Of a stretch of DNA of 41,768 bases, positions 16,318 through 23,675 are shown in pieces. Source of the DNA: Caldifarciminota bacterium. GTDB taxonomy: Bacteria; Hydrothermota; Tepidihabitantia; SM23-42; JAOAFX01. Where the stretch lies: assembly GCA_026416055.1 (NCBI GenBank), contig JAOAFX010000008.1:1-41768 (forward strand), written 5' to 3'. Every line of letters starts with the position of its first letter. Within the stretch, counting starts at the first letter, position 1. The notes beneath the pieces are model-generated. The model saw only the letters and a list, made by a program, of their open reading frames with translations. It searched no databases and was not told the DNA's origin. A program made the position numbers and the translations under genes.

Positions 16318-19197
16318 ATGATAGGATTACTCTCAATAATGCTGGTTATATTGCTACCACCGGTTCCGGGTAAGATTACGCCGGAGCTTGTGGAGATATT
16401 GAAAAACACATCGCCGCAGGAGAAAGTCTTCGTAATTGTTCATATGAATACGCAGTATCCTTATGCTGAGATTGAGAAATTAACACCGCAGGAGAAGTGT
16501 AATGTCTTTGAGAGTGTGGCGATGAGTTCCCAGAGGGATGTAGTGGATTATCTCAATTCGTTACCGAAAGAGAAGGCCGAGGTGGTAAGGCAGTTCTGGA
16601 TTTTCAATGGTTTTCATTTGAAGGCGACAAGGGATGTGATTGAGGAGTTAGCAAGGCGTGATGATATCTGGTTTATTTGTTATAATGCTACGGTTCAGCT
16701 GGATTACAGGAAGGGTGAGGAGATTCCGAAGGATGATCCGGATGCTCCGGAGTGGAATGTTACGAAGGTGATGGCAGAGTCCTGCTGGGCTGCGGGTTTT
16801 AATGGTGCGGGTATAATTCTCGGGCATATTGATACTGGTGTTTTGACGACCCATGAGGCGTTGGTGGGAAAATGGCTTTCGCCTTACTGGCATGATGGTG
16901 TCAATGGTCAGTCATCGCCTTATGATGATAATGGTCATGGTACGCATACGATTGGTACGATTTGTGGTGGTGATGGTCCTGGTCCGTTTGTCAATGATAT
17001 TGGTGTTGCTTATGGTGCGCGGTATATCCCGACCAAGGCATTCAATGCTGGTGGTTCAGGTCAGTATGCCTGGATTGATGCCTGTATGCAGTATTTAGCG
17101 AATTTGAAGCAGCAGGGTGTTGATATTCGGGCGATTGGTAATTCGTGGGGAAGTAGCAATGGTTCAGATTTGCACTGGTGGGATATTGTTTTGAACTGGA
17201 AGAATCTTGGTGTATTTCCGGTCTTTTCCAATGGAAATTCTGGACCGAGTTCAGGGACCGTGGGTGCGCCTGCGAGTTATCCGACGACGATTGGTGTGGG
17301 TGCTACTAATAGTGGTGATAATATTGCGAGTTTTTCATCCCGTGGTCCAGCTCCGAATATTTCGCCGATTAACAATCCCCAGTACTGGTATTATTCAACA
17401 TGGAATTTGTTGAAGCCGGATGTTTCAGCACCTGGTGTGAGTGTTCGTTCTTCTTATAATAATGGTGGTTACACCGCTCTTGATGGTACTTCCATGGCAT
17501 CGCCCCATGTTACTGGTGGGACTGCGATTTTATTGCAGAAGAATTCAAGTTTGACGGTTCAGGATTTGTATGATCTATTCCGGAATTATTGTGATCGTCC
17601 TTCCCAGGGTGGAACATATCCGAATAATAACTATGGCTGGGGCAGGATCAACTTGTGGCGTTCATTACAGAATGTGCCCACATCCAATCGGCCAAATGTT
17701 GTGCTCAATCGCACAGTAGTCGTTAACGACAATAATGGAAATGGCAAACTCGACCCCGGTGAGAATGCAGGGATTGTATGCTATATAAGGAATACCGGTG
17801 GTGCACAGGCGACGAATACGACCGCTCGGCTGCGCACGAGCGATATATATATCACATTGATTGATAGTACAACGAGCTATGGCACGATTCCTTCCGGTGA
17901 TTCCGCAAATAACAATTCTGATCCATTTACACTTTCAGTTTCGCCCAACTGTCCTGATGGCCGCACTATTGATTTTCAATTATACATAGTCTGTGCCGAG
18001 TCATCATGGACGAGGAATTTCAGCCTTATTGTCGGTACTCCAGGACTTGATTATGTGACCCATGATTGTGGAAATTGCCGGTTTACAGTAACCCGTTACG
18101 GTGCTCTCGGATTTATGAGTTCAGGGCAATCGGGCGGGGTAGGTTTCAGGTATCCTGCTACCGGTTCCAATCATTTGTTTTATGGCTCTTTTGCAGTGGG
18201 AAATAGCCCCAGTTATTGCGTGGATCAGTATTATGAAAGTCAATCAGGTGATGATGACGATTGGGCAACGACGAGCTCGCCAGATGGTAGATGCCGGATA
18301 TATGAACCCTGGCAGAATAATATTGATGAGTATGCGACAGCACGTTATAATGATGGCGGGCATTCTTCACCGCAGGGTTTATTATGTGAGCAGTATTCCT
18401 GGGCGTGGAATGATGCAACTGCGAATGATTTTGTAATAATGAAATTTGTCCTTACCAATACGGGAAATAACACATTGAGCAATCTCTATGCTGCAATCTT
18501 TATGGACTGGGATATAAGTTCTTCTTACACCAGTAATTATGGGAATTCTGAGACAGCGCGTAATCTAACCTATATGTACTACAGCGGTTCGTATCCTTAC
18601 GTGGGCGTGGAGGTTCTTGATCCACCTCGTACCACACCTGCCCGCAATCTTGCGATAATAGACAACCAGACCTATGTCTGGCCTTATTATGGACTGCCCG
18701 ATAATATACAGATTCAATTCATGGACGGCACAATCCAGAATCCTTCCGGCACGAACGCTAATGATTGGTCAACATGTAACTCTGTAGGTCCATTCACATT
18801 AGCACCAGGTCAGAGTAAGATAGTGGCATTCGCCATTCTGGGTGGAACGAATTTAGCCGATTTGCAGGCGAATGCAGATACCGCGTATAACAGGTACTGG
18901 AACTGGACGGTTGTAGAAGAAGAAAAAGAACAGCAAGTAAAGGCACAGTTCAGTGTTTATCCGGTGGTTACGGGTGGCAGGTTAAATCTTGCCCACAATG
19001 GTTTTGCTGGCGAACTTAAGATAACTGTCTATGATGTTAGTGGTCGCAAGGTTGCAGAAAAAATCTGGCATAATGGGAAAGACGATGGTATACTGAATAT
19101 AGATATTTCCAACCTTGCTGGTGGTATCTACTTTTTGAATGTGAATGCTGAAAAACTTGCTAAGCCGGTAATCCAGAAGATTATTCTGGTGAAATAA
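16318..19197 (+). CDS. Secreted subtilisin-like serine protease with T9SS-type sorting domain
   Basis: 959 residues from the ATG at 16318, six bases after AGGAGG; a TTG two codons earlier is too close. A short signal peptide (about residues 1-17) and an I9-like propeptide precede an S8 peptidase domain. Catalytic residues are D172 (GHIDTGV), H207 (GHGTH) and S392 (GTSMASPHV), with N307 (SNGNSG) as the oxyanion-hole residue. From about residue 460 come beta-sandwich regions, one with a calcium-type loop DNNGNGKLDPGE. Residues 878-959 match a type IX secretion C-terminal sorting domain (FSVYPV..., VYDVSGRKV, GGIYFLNV). It probably acts at the cell surface or outside, on proteins. Codon choice changes clearly near 17690: the protease half favours T- and G-ending codons. 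Its own promoter and terminator make it monocistronic. Confidence 0.9.
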   Translation: MIGLLSIMLVILLPPVPGKITPELVEILKNTSPQEKVFVIVHMNTQYPYAEIEKLTPQEKCNVFESVAMSSQRDVVDYLNSLPKEKAEVVRQFWIFNGFHLKATRDVIEELARRDDIWFICYNATVQLDYRKGEEIPKDDPDAPEWNVTKVMAESCWAAGFNGAGIILGHIDTGVLTTHEALVGKWLSPYWHDGVNGQSSPYDDNGHGTHTIGTICGGDGPGPFVNDIGVAYGARYIPTKAFNAGGSGQYAWIDACMQYLANLKQQGVDIRAIGNSWGSSNGSDLHWWDIVLNWKNLGVFPVFSNGNSGPSSGTVGAPASYPTTIGVGATNSGDNIASFSSRGPAPNISPINNPQYWYYSTWNLLKPDVSAPGVSVRSSYNNGGYTALDGTSMASPHVTGGTAILLQKNSSLTVQDLYDLFRNYCDRPSQGGTYPNNNYGWGRINLWRSLQNVPTSNRPNVVLNRTVVVNDNNGNGKLDPGENAGIVCYIRNTGGAQATNTTARLRTSDIYITLIDSTTSYGTIPSGDSANNNSDPFTLSVSPNCPDGRTIDFQLYIVCAESSWTRNFSLIVGTPGLDYVTHDCGNCRFTVTRYGALGFMSSGQSGGVGFRYPATGSNHLFYGSFAVGNSPSYCVDQYYESQSGDDDDWATTSSPDGRCRIYEPWQNNIDEYATARYNDGGHSSPQGLLCEQYSWAWNDATANDFVIMKFVLTNTGNNTLSNLYAAIFMDWDISSSYTSNYGNSETARNLTYMYYSGSYPYVGVEVLDPPRTTPARNLAIIDNQTYVWPYYGLPDNIQIQFMDGTIQNPSGTNANDWSTCNSVGPFTLAPGQSKIVAFAILGGTNLADLQANADTAYNRYWNWTVVEEEKEQQVKAQFSVYPVVTGGRLNLAHNGFAGELKITVYDVSGRKVAEKIWHNGKDDGILNIDISNLAGGIYFLNVNAEKLAKPVIQKIILVK

Positions 19198-19220
19198 AGG
19201 ATAGCATATTCCCTCTGATA

Positions 19221-19258
19221 CCGGGTCAGAAAAGTTTCTTGTTCTGACCCGGTTTTTT
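19221..19258 (+). terminator. Rho-independent terminator after the subtilase gene
   Basis: CCGGGTCAGAA (19221-19231) pairs perfectly with TTCTGACCCGG (19242-19252) across a 10-base loop and is followed directly by six T residues. An 11-base-pair GC-rich stem plus T-run in an AT-rich background is a strong terminator. It begins 24 bases after the subtilase stop codon. Confidence 0.93.
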
Positions 19259-19259
19259 C

Positions 19260-19287
19260 TTGACTTTGTTAATTTTTTACATATAAT
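19260..19287 (+). promoter_or_regulatory. Sigma-70 promoter of the PPIase/SurA operon, probably leaderless
   Basis: TTGACT (19260-19265), 16 bases, then a perfect TATAAT (19282-19287), starting two bases after the terminator T-run. The ATG at 19295 is only seven bases beyond the -10 box, so the mRNA would begin at or one base before the start codon. Confidence 0.75.
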
Positions 19288-19294
19288 AAATTTA

Positions 19295-20590
19295 ATGGAG
19301 GTAAAATTGCTAAAATCGATTCTGCTTTTAGTGGTTATTTTTTTTATGGTTTGCAGAAGGAATGATACCTTTGTGGTTATTGGCGATGAAAGGTTTACAT
19401 TGAGCGATTTTAATGATTTCTATCAATTTACACCGGCTGATGATTCTTTGCGACGGGCAAAGATAATAGAAGACTTTATTAATCAAAAAATGGCAATCAT
19501 TGAAGCCAGAGCAACTGGTTATGCTGAAGATTCAGTAGTGATGGCATCAATGGAAGCAAGTAAAAGAGATGTGATTATCCGGGAGTATTATAAGAAAAAG
19601 GTTCTTGATAAAATTAAGATCAAGGAGAGCGAGATAAGGAAAGTTTATGAGCAATTCGTCAATCAATACCATCTTGCAGAAATTGTTGTTGAAAATGATT
19701 CCGTTGCAAAACACATAATGAAAGAGTTGAAAAAAGGCATCCCCTTTGAATCCCTTCTGGTCTATTCACTTGACACCATAACCCCTGGTGGAGATATAGG
19801 TTTTAATTCGGAATTCCAGATGCCGTCTGAAGTGGCAAGGATACTAAAAAGGACTAAAGTTGGTAAGGTTGCCGGACCAATAAAACTTGGAAATTACATT
19901 TACTTCTTCAAACTTCTGGAACGAAGGAGACTGACTTCGCCTAAATATGAAGAAGTGAAAGAAAATCTTAAAAGTAATATGATACGCCAGAAGGCGACCG
20001 AGTTTGGGCAGAAATACATCGAGAATTTACTCAAACAGGCACGGGTTGAATACAACCAGGAAGGCATCAATCTTTTGTCAAAGCCAGAATCTACATTAAC
20101 CGAAAAGGAATTGAATACCTGGGTCGTAAGAAAATATGACACAAATTTTGTTCGAGTCAAAACGGTAATCAGGTCTGTGCAGGCGCACTTAAAAAAGGCT
20201 CCGCACTTGGATCCAAAATTTTTAATAGAGCGCGAATTAATTCCAGAACTTGTCTTTGAAAGAGCACGACAGGAAAAAGCAGAAAATTATCCGGAAATAA
20301 GGCGGGCGTTAAACAAAACCCTCGATATACTTATCTATCAAAAATATTATTCGGATAATATTACGGAGAAGGTCAGGGTTGATTCTCATCAAGTTGTAGA
20401 TTACTATAATAAGCACAAAGCAGATTATCCAGATAAAAAACTGGGAGATGTCTATACCATAATTTATGCTAAGCTTCGTGACGAAGCGATAGCTAAGCTA
20501 AGAGATAGTTTGTTCAGCACGTTGAGGAAAAAATACCAACCTGTTTTGAATCAAGAAAAATATGCAAAGTTATTGAAAGGAGAAAAATGA
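19295..20590 (+). CDS. SurA/PpiC-like periplasmic chaperone lipoprotein
   Basis: 431 residues. The N-terminus is a lipoprotein signal: a hydrophobic run ending FFMVC with a cysteine to be lipidated, then RR. After it comes a SurA_N-like helical region (IIEDFINQKMAIIEARATGY) and a parvulin-type region at about residues 125-215 (GGDIGFN, GPIKLGNYIYFFKLLERR). The rest is helical and charged. Two starts compete: the ATG at 19295 as a leaderless start, or TTG at 19307 preceded by GGAGG in the same frame, which gives MLKSILLL. Both leave the lipobox intact. It probably helps fold exported or outer-membrane proteins, with the two similar genes downstream (overlap ATGA). Enzymatic isomerase activity is not assured. 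Confidence 0.75.
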   Translation: MEVKLLKSILLLVVIFFMVCRRNDTFVVIGDERFTLSDFNDFYQFTPADDSLRRAKIIEDFINQKMAIIEARATGYAEDSVVMASMEASKRDVIIREYYKKKVLDKIKIKESEIRKVYEQFVNQYHLAEIVVENDSVAKHIMKELKKGIPFESLLVYSLDTITPGGDIGFNSEFQMPSEVARILKRTKVGKVAGPIKLGNYIYFFKLLERRRLTSPKYEEVKENLKSNMIRQKATEFGQKYIENLLKQARVEYNQEGINLLSKPESTLTEKELNTWVVRKYDTNFVRVKTVIRSVQAHLKKAPHLDPKFLIERELIPELVFERARQEKAENYPEIRRALNKTLDILIYQKYYSDNITEKVRVDSHQVVDYYNKHKADYPDKKLGDVYTIIYAKLRDEAIAKLRDSLFSTLRKKYQPVLNQEKYAKLLKGEK

Positions 20591-21450
20591 AAATTTTAAA
20601 AGATGTAGAACGAAATAGATATATTGTAAGAAAGATGATTATACTTTTTTCGGCAGTCACATTTGTGATTTCTGGTTGCACTAAAAAAGAGAAGAATGTT
20701 CTGGTAAGGGTGGATGGTTCTACTTTAACCCTTGAGGAATTTCAAAAATACATCCCTGAATCAGAATATAAGAATCTACCCGAGGAAACTATTACCGAGA
20801 TACTTAATAACTGGGCAAACCAGGAAATGCTCTATCTTGAAGCAAAAAAGAAGGGAATTGACAAAGAAGATTCGGTTGTTATTCTGATTGAACAATATAC
20901 AAAAAATCTCATGGCGATGGCGTTGATTCGTCGTTCTTTTGGCACGACGACGGTGAGTGAAACAGAAATACTCAACTATTTTAATGCACATCAGGAAGAG
21001 TTCACATATGCGGTGAAACTTGCGCAGATTGTTTTACCCAGCTACGAATCGGCAATGCTCACCTACAATGAAATACAATCAGGTGCAGATTTCATGAAGA
21101 TTGCAAAGGAAAGAACACTTGCCCGTATTGAAAACCCTGAGAATCCCCGGATTATAACTGAATATCTGCCGCGCGGTCGGATTGGAGACTTTTCTACCGA
21201 GGAGTTAATATTCAAACTCAAAATGAATGAAGTATCCCAGCCGATTCCCTATATCCAGGGAACATACCTTATTGTTAAACTTATTGATAAGAAAAAAATT
21301 ATGCCAAAGGCAGAGCTGAACGACGAGTTAAGAGGGCAAATCTATAATCATCTAATCTCAAAGAAATATCAAGAATTCCTGCAGAAGTTTATCGATAGCC
21401 TGAAAACAGTTTATAAAGTTACTACTGACTTAACACCTTTAAAGAAATGA
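20587..21450 (+). CDS. PpiC/PrsA-like lipoprotein, second of three chaperone genes
   Basis: 287 residues. The lipobox VISGC lies near residues 27-31. The ATG at 20587 has a good AAAGGAG ribosome site and overlaps the previous stop by four bases; an internal ATG at 20635 would give a shorter, more standard signal peptide. SurA_N-like helices (ILNNWANQEMLYLEAKKKG) are followed by a PPIase-like domain from about residue 140 (VKLAQIVLPSYESAM, GADFMKIAKER, LPRGRIGDFSTEELIFKL). The family holds or folds secreted proteins on the periplasmic side. The domain is degenerate at several parvulin positions, so a pure chaperone role is likely. Confidence 0.75.
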   Translation: MKILKDVERNRYIVRKMIILFSAVTFVISGCTKKEKNVLVRVDGSTLTLEEFQKYIPESEYKNLPEETITEILNNWANQEMLYLEAKKKGIDKEDSVVILIEQYTKNLMAMALIRRSFGTTTVSETEILNYFNAHQEEFTYAVKLAQIVLPSYESAMLTYNEIQSGADFMKIAKERTLARIENPENPRIITEYLPRGRIGDFSTEELIFKLKMNEVSQPIPYIQGTYLIVKLIDKKKIMPKAELNDELRGQIYNHLISKKYQEFLQKFIDSLKTVYKVTTDLTPLKK

Positions 21451-22676
21451 ATTTAATTCTGTTAATTATCTTCTCAACACTCGCCGACGAGATTACTGCA
21501 ATTGTTGATGAACAGATCATTCTAAGGAGTGAAGTTGATGAATATGTATCCTACATTATGTCAGATCCAGGTATGCTAGGTAATTTCTCCGAAAGTGAAA
21601 TACGGAAGGATGTTATAAAAGGTATTATCTCAAAAAAGATTCTTATCCGGGAGGCTGAGAAAGAGTCGATAGCAGTGGCCCGGGAGGATATTTTAAAGCG
21701 TGTTGAAGAGAGAATTGAGTTAGTAAAACAAAGATTTCCTTCGGAGGCCGATTTTTATAAAGCCCTCGATGCACAGGGTCTCTCACTCGATCAATTGAGA
21801 AGGAATTACGAAGATAGCATAAGAACCGAGTTTTTAATGCAACAGCTTGTTCAGAAAAAGCTGGCTTCAAAGATAATGATTTCACCTGTTATGGTTAAAA
21901 AATTTTATGAAGAAAATAAAGACTCTATTGCCATTCTACCGGGAAAGATTAAACTCGCTCATATTTTAATTCCTATCCGGCCGAGCGAGGATTCTTTAAA
22001 AAAGGGTTTTGAGCGGGCAGTGGAGGTGTACCAGTTATTGATGAGTGGTGCGGACTTTGCTACAGTTGCGCAGGAATTTTCAGAAGATGAAAGCTCCGCA
22101 AAAAAAGGTGGGATGCTGGGAAAAATAAGGAAGGGAGAAACGATAGAGGAATTTGAAAGAACTGTTTTTACATTAAAACCTGGTGTTATCTCACAGCCTT
22201 TTCCCACACGGCTCGGTTACCACATCGTGGAAATTCTGAATAAAGGAACTGACTGGGTTCTTGCACGCCAAATATTGATAAAAGTTTTACCGACAAAATT
22301 TGATACAATCCGGAGTGAGAGGCTCGCTATGAAGATAAAGGAACTTGTAAAACAAGGTGCTGACTTTGATAGTCTGGCAAAGATATATTCAGCAGTTCCG
22401 GAGATTGACATTGGCGAGTTTTTTATTAAACAGTTTATGCCTCCTTATGATACAATCATTGCAAAGTTAGAAACTAACGATGTGAGTGAGCCGATACTGA
22501 CACCCGATGGTTATCACCTCTTATACGCCCGGGAAAAAATTCCTGAGAGATTATTGAGTTTCGAAGATTTGAGGGAGCAAATATATCAGTATTTATACTG
22601 GCAGGAATTGCGATCTCTGTACATGGCTTACATAGAGGAGATAGAAAAAAAGACATTTATAGAGATATTTGATTAA
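21447..22676 (+). CDS. surA: SurA-like peptidyl-prolyl isomerase / outer-membrane protein chaperone
   Basis: 409 residues, close to the length of SurA (about 430). A short signal peptide (MNLILLIIFSTLA) is followed by the SurA N-terminal domain with EITAIVDEQIILRSEVDEYV, then a good parvulin domain at about residues 170-265 (LAHILIPIRP, GADFATVAQEFSEDESSAKKGG, LGYHIVEIL). A second, weaker parvulin-like repeat follows (ARQILIKVLP, LTPDGYHLLYAREK). In bacteria with two membranes SurA escorts beta-barrel proteins through the periplasm. It is the only member of the trio without a lipobox and the most canonical. It overlaps the preceding gene by four bases and ends the operon. Confidence 0.88.
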   Translation: MNLILLIIFSTLADEITAIVDEQIILRSEVDEYVSYIMSDPGMLGNFSESEIRKDVIKGIISKKILIREAEKESIAVAREDILKRVEERIELVKQRFPSEADFYKALDAQGLSLDQLRRNYEDSIRTEFLMQQLVQKKLASKIMISPVMVKKFYEENKDSIAILPGKIKLAHILIPIRPSEDSLKKGFERAVEVYQLLMSGADFATVAQEFSEDESSAKKGGMLGKIRKGETIEEFERTVFTLKPGVISQPFPTRLGYHIVEILNKGTDWVLARQILIKVLPTKFDTIRSERLAMKIKELVKQGADFDSLAKIYSAVPEIDIGEFFIKQFMPPYDTIIAKLETNDVSEPILTPDGYHLLYAREKIPERLLSFEDLREQIYQYLYWQELRSLYMAYIEEIEKKTFIEIFD

Positions 22677-22697
22677 ACACAATCCTTTTAGATACTC

Positions 22698-22724
22698 AAT
22701 TAATTACTGCTTCTATTAATTTTT
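22698..22724 (+). terminator. Weak AT-only hairpin after surA (possible terminator)
   Basis: AATTAAT (22698-22704) and ATTAATT (22715-22721) can pair across a 10-base loop and are followed by three more T residues. The stem has no GC pairs, so it is a poor terminator at best; nothing better is visible in the 190-base gap. Confidence 0.25.
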
Positions 22725-22779
22725 GCTATTAGATATTTAAAAACGCAATATTATAAATCTCATTGAATAAAATCGATGA

Positions 22780-22807
22780 TATTTCGAGAGTTTTTTCTAT
22801 TTCGAGA
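22780..22807. repeat. Direct repeat TATTTCGAGA upstream of the dcw promoter
   Basis: TATTTCGAGA occurs at 22780-22789 and again at 22798-22807, 18 bases apart, ending 13 bases before the -35 box of the mraZ promoter. The position suits a transcription factor site, but no known factor is recognised. Confidence 0.35.
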
Positions 22808-22820
22808 TTTATTTTCCCCC

Positions 22821-22848
22821 TTGACAATTTACAAATAATATGTAAAAT
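22821..22848 (+). promoter_or_regulatory. Sigma-70 promoter of the dcw cluster
   Basis: A perfect TTGACA (22821-22826), 16 bases, then TAAAAT (22843-22848), five of six -10 bases. Transcription would start near 22855. That places the upstream TTG codon at 22852 outside the mRNA and supports the ATG at 22867 as the mraZ start. Confidence 0.75.
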
Positions 22849-22871
22849 GGGTTGAAGTGGGGTAAAATGGG
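22848..22871 (+). promoter_or_regulatory. MraZ box: three TGGG repeats with 10-base period
   Basis: TGGG occurs at 22848-22851, 22858-22861 and 22868-22871, exactly 10 bases apart (TGGGT-TGAAG-TGGGG-TAAAA-TGGGG). This is the TGGGN-N5 repeat arrangement known for the MraZ operator in enterobacteria. It overlaps the end of the -10 box, the expected transcription start and the mraZ start codon, so bound MraZ would block its own promoter. Confidence 0.8.
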
Positions 22872-23346
22872 GAACATAAGGTTCAGAGGATTTTTCAAAC
22901 ATACTATAGATGACAGAAAACGGCTTTCGATACCGAGTCAATTCAGGACAGTCTTGCTTGCTGAGTCAGAAGGTAGGGTGGTCTTGACCCCGGGATATGA
23001 CTATGAAATTGCCGTTTATGCATTGAAGACCTGGCAAGAATTTGAGGATAAAGAACTTCTCAGTTTATCAATGGATAAAATCCAGGCAAGGCGTTATCGC
23101 CGGCATTTTACATTTGGTATTAAAGAAGACCACCTCGATGCCCAGGGTAGAATTCTTATTCCTGATTTTCTCCTTGAATATTCTGGTATAACGAAAGATG
23201 TTATAATCGTTGGCGAGATTAATTATTTCACCTTATGGTCTCCGGAGAACTATCAGAAAATAAAAGAAGAGATTGATAAACATTATCTTGAGGATGCAGA
23301 AACAATTGAGAAAATAAGGAGGCATAATGAAAATCCAGATCGTTGA
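22867..23346 (+). CDS. mraZ: MraZ, transcriptional regulator of the dcw cluster
   Basis: 159 residues from the ATG at 22867. A TTG at 22852 is in frame but lies upstream of the predicted transcription start. Two AbrB-like DNA-binding repeats are visible: HTIDDRKRLSIPSQFR near residues 11-26 and DHLDAQGRILIPDFL near 84-98. MraZ proteins are usually 140-155 residues and bind TGGG repeats at their own promoter as ring-shaped oligomers; such repeats are present here. It opens the cluster and overlaps the STAS gene by 20 bases. Autoregulation is inferred from the box. Confidence 0.93.
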   Translation: MGNIRFRGFFKHTIDDRKRLSIPSQFRTVLLAESEGRVVLTPGYDYEIAVYALKTWQEFEDKELLSLSMDKIQARRYRRHFTFGIKEDHLDAQGRILIPDFLLEYSGITKDVIIVGEINYFTLWSPENYQKIKEEIDKHYLEDAETIEKIRRHNENPDR

Positions 23347-23668
23347 AGGTGTAAAAAATAAAAAAGTCTCGTTTTTTCTTCCAAGTGGTGAAATCAATGA
23401 AAGCGAATTTGAGATCATGGCTGAGAAACTGAAAGGTATGCTGGAGAAAGGGGAATTCAATGTTATCATCGATTTATCAAGGGTTACGCATATCAATTAC
23501 AAAATCGTGGGTGACTTGATAGAATTCCAGAAGAAATTTAAAGAATATGGCGGCGATATAAAACTGGTGAACGTTTCTCCGTATCTATACAACATCCTGA
23601 GACTATATGGTTTCTATCCCTTTGAAATCTATCCGTCACGGCGCGCGGCGTTAAAAAGTTTTCAATAA
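23327..23668 (+). CDS. STAS-domain protein (anti-sigma-factor antagonist-like) inside the dcw cluster
   Basis: 113 residues, a single STAS domain: an N-terminal strand, VIIDLSRVTHINYKIVGDLI around residues 45-64, and a later DIKLVNVSPYLYNILRLYGF helix-loop. In SpoIIAA-like antagonists the loop reads DSSG with a phosphorylatable Ser; here the matching place is NYKI, so serine phosphorylation by an anti-sigma kinase is unlikely. No kinase or sigma gene is nearby. AAGGAGG precedes the ATG, which lies inside mraZ, so translation is probably coupled. Possible roles are a phosphorylation-independent regulatory or scaffold protein in division control; the role is unknown. Confidence 0.75.
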   Translation: MKIQIVEGVKNKKVSFFLPSGEINESEFEIMAEKLKGMLEKGEFNVIIDLSRVTHINYKIVGDLIEFQKKFKEYGGDIKLVNVSPYLYNILRLYGFYPFEIYPSRRAALKSFQ

Positions 23669-23675
23669 TCTGGAT

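Noticed and set aside
16853-17413. Long open frames on the plus strand in another phase inside the subtilase gene
   Set aside because: They are shadows caused by the GT-rich codon choice of the protease half; their translations are low-complexity and match nothing.
22852-22866. TTG start for mraZ
   Set aside because: It lies between the -10 box and the predicted transcription start, so it would not be on the mRNA; ATG 22867 fits the family.
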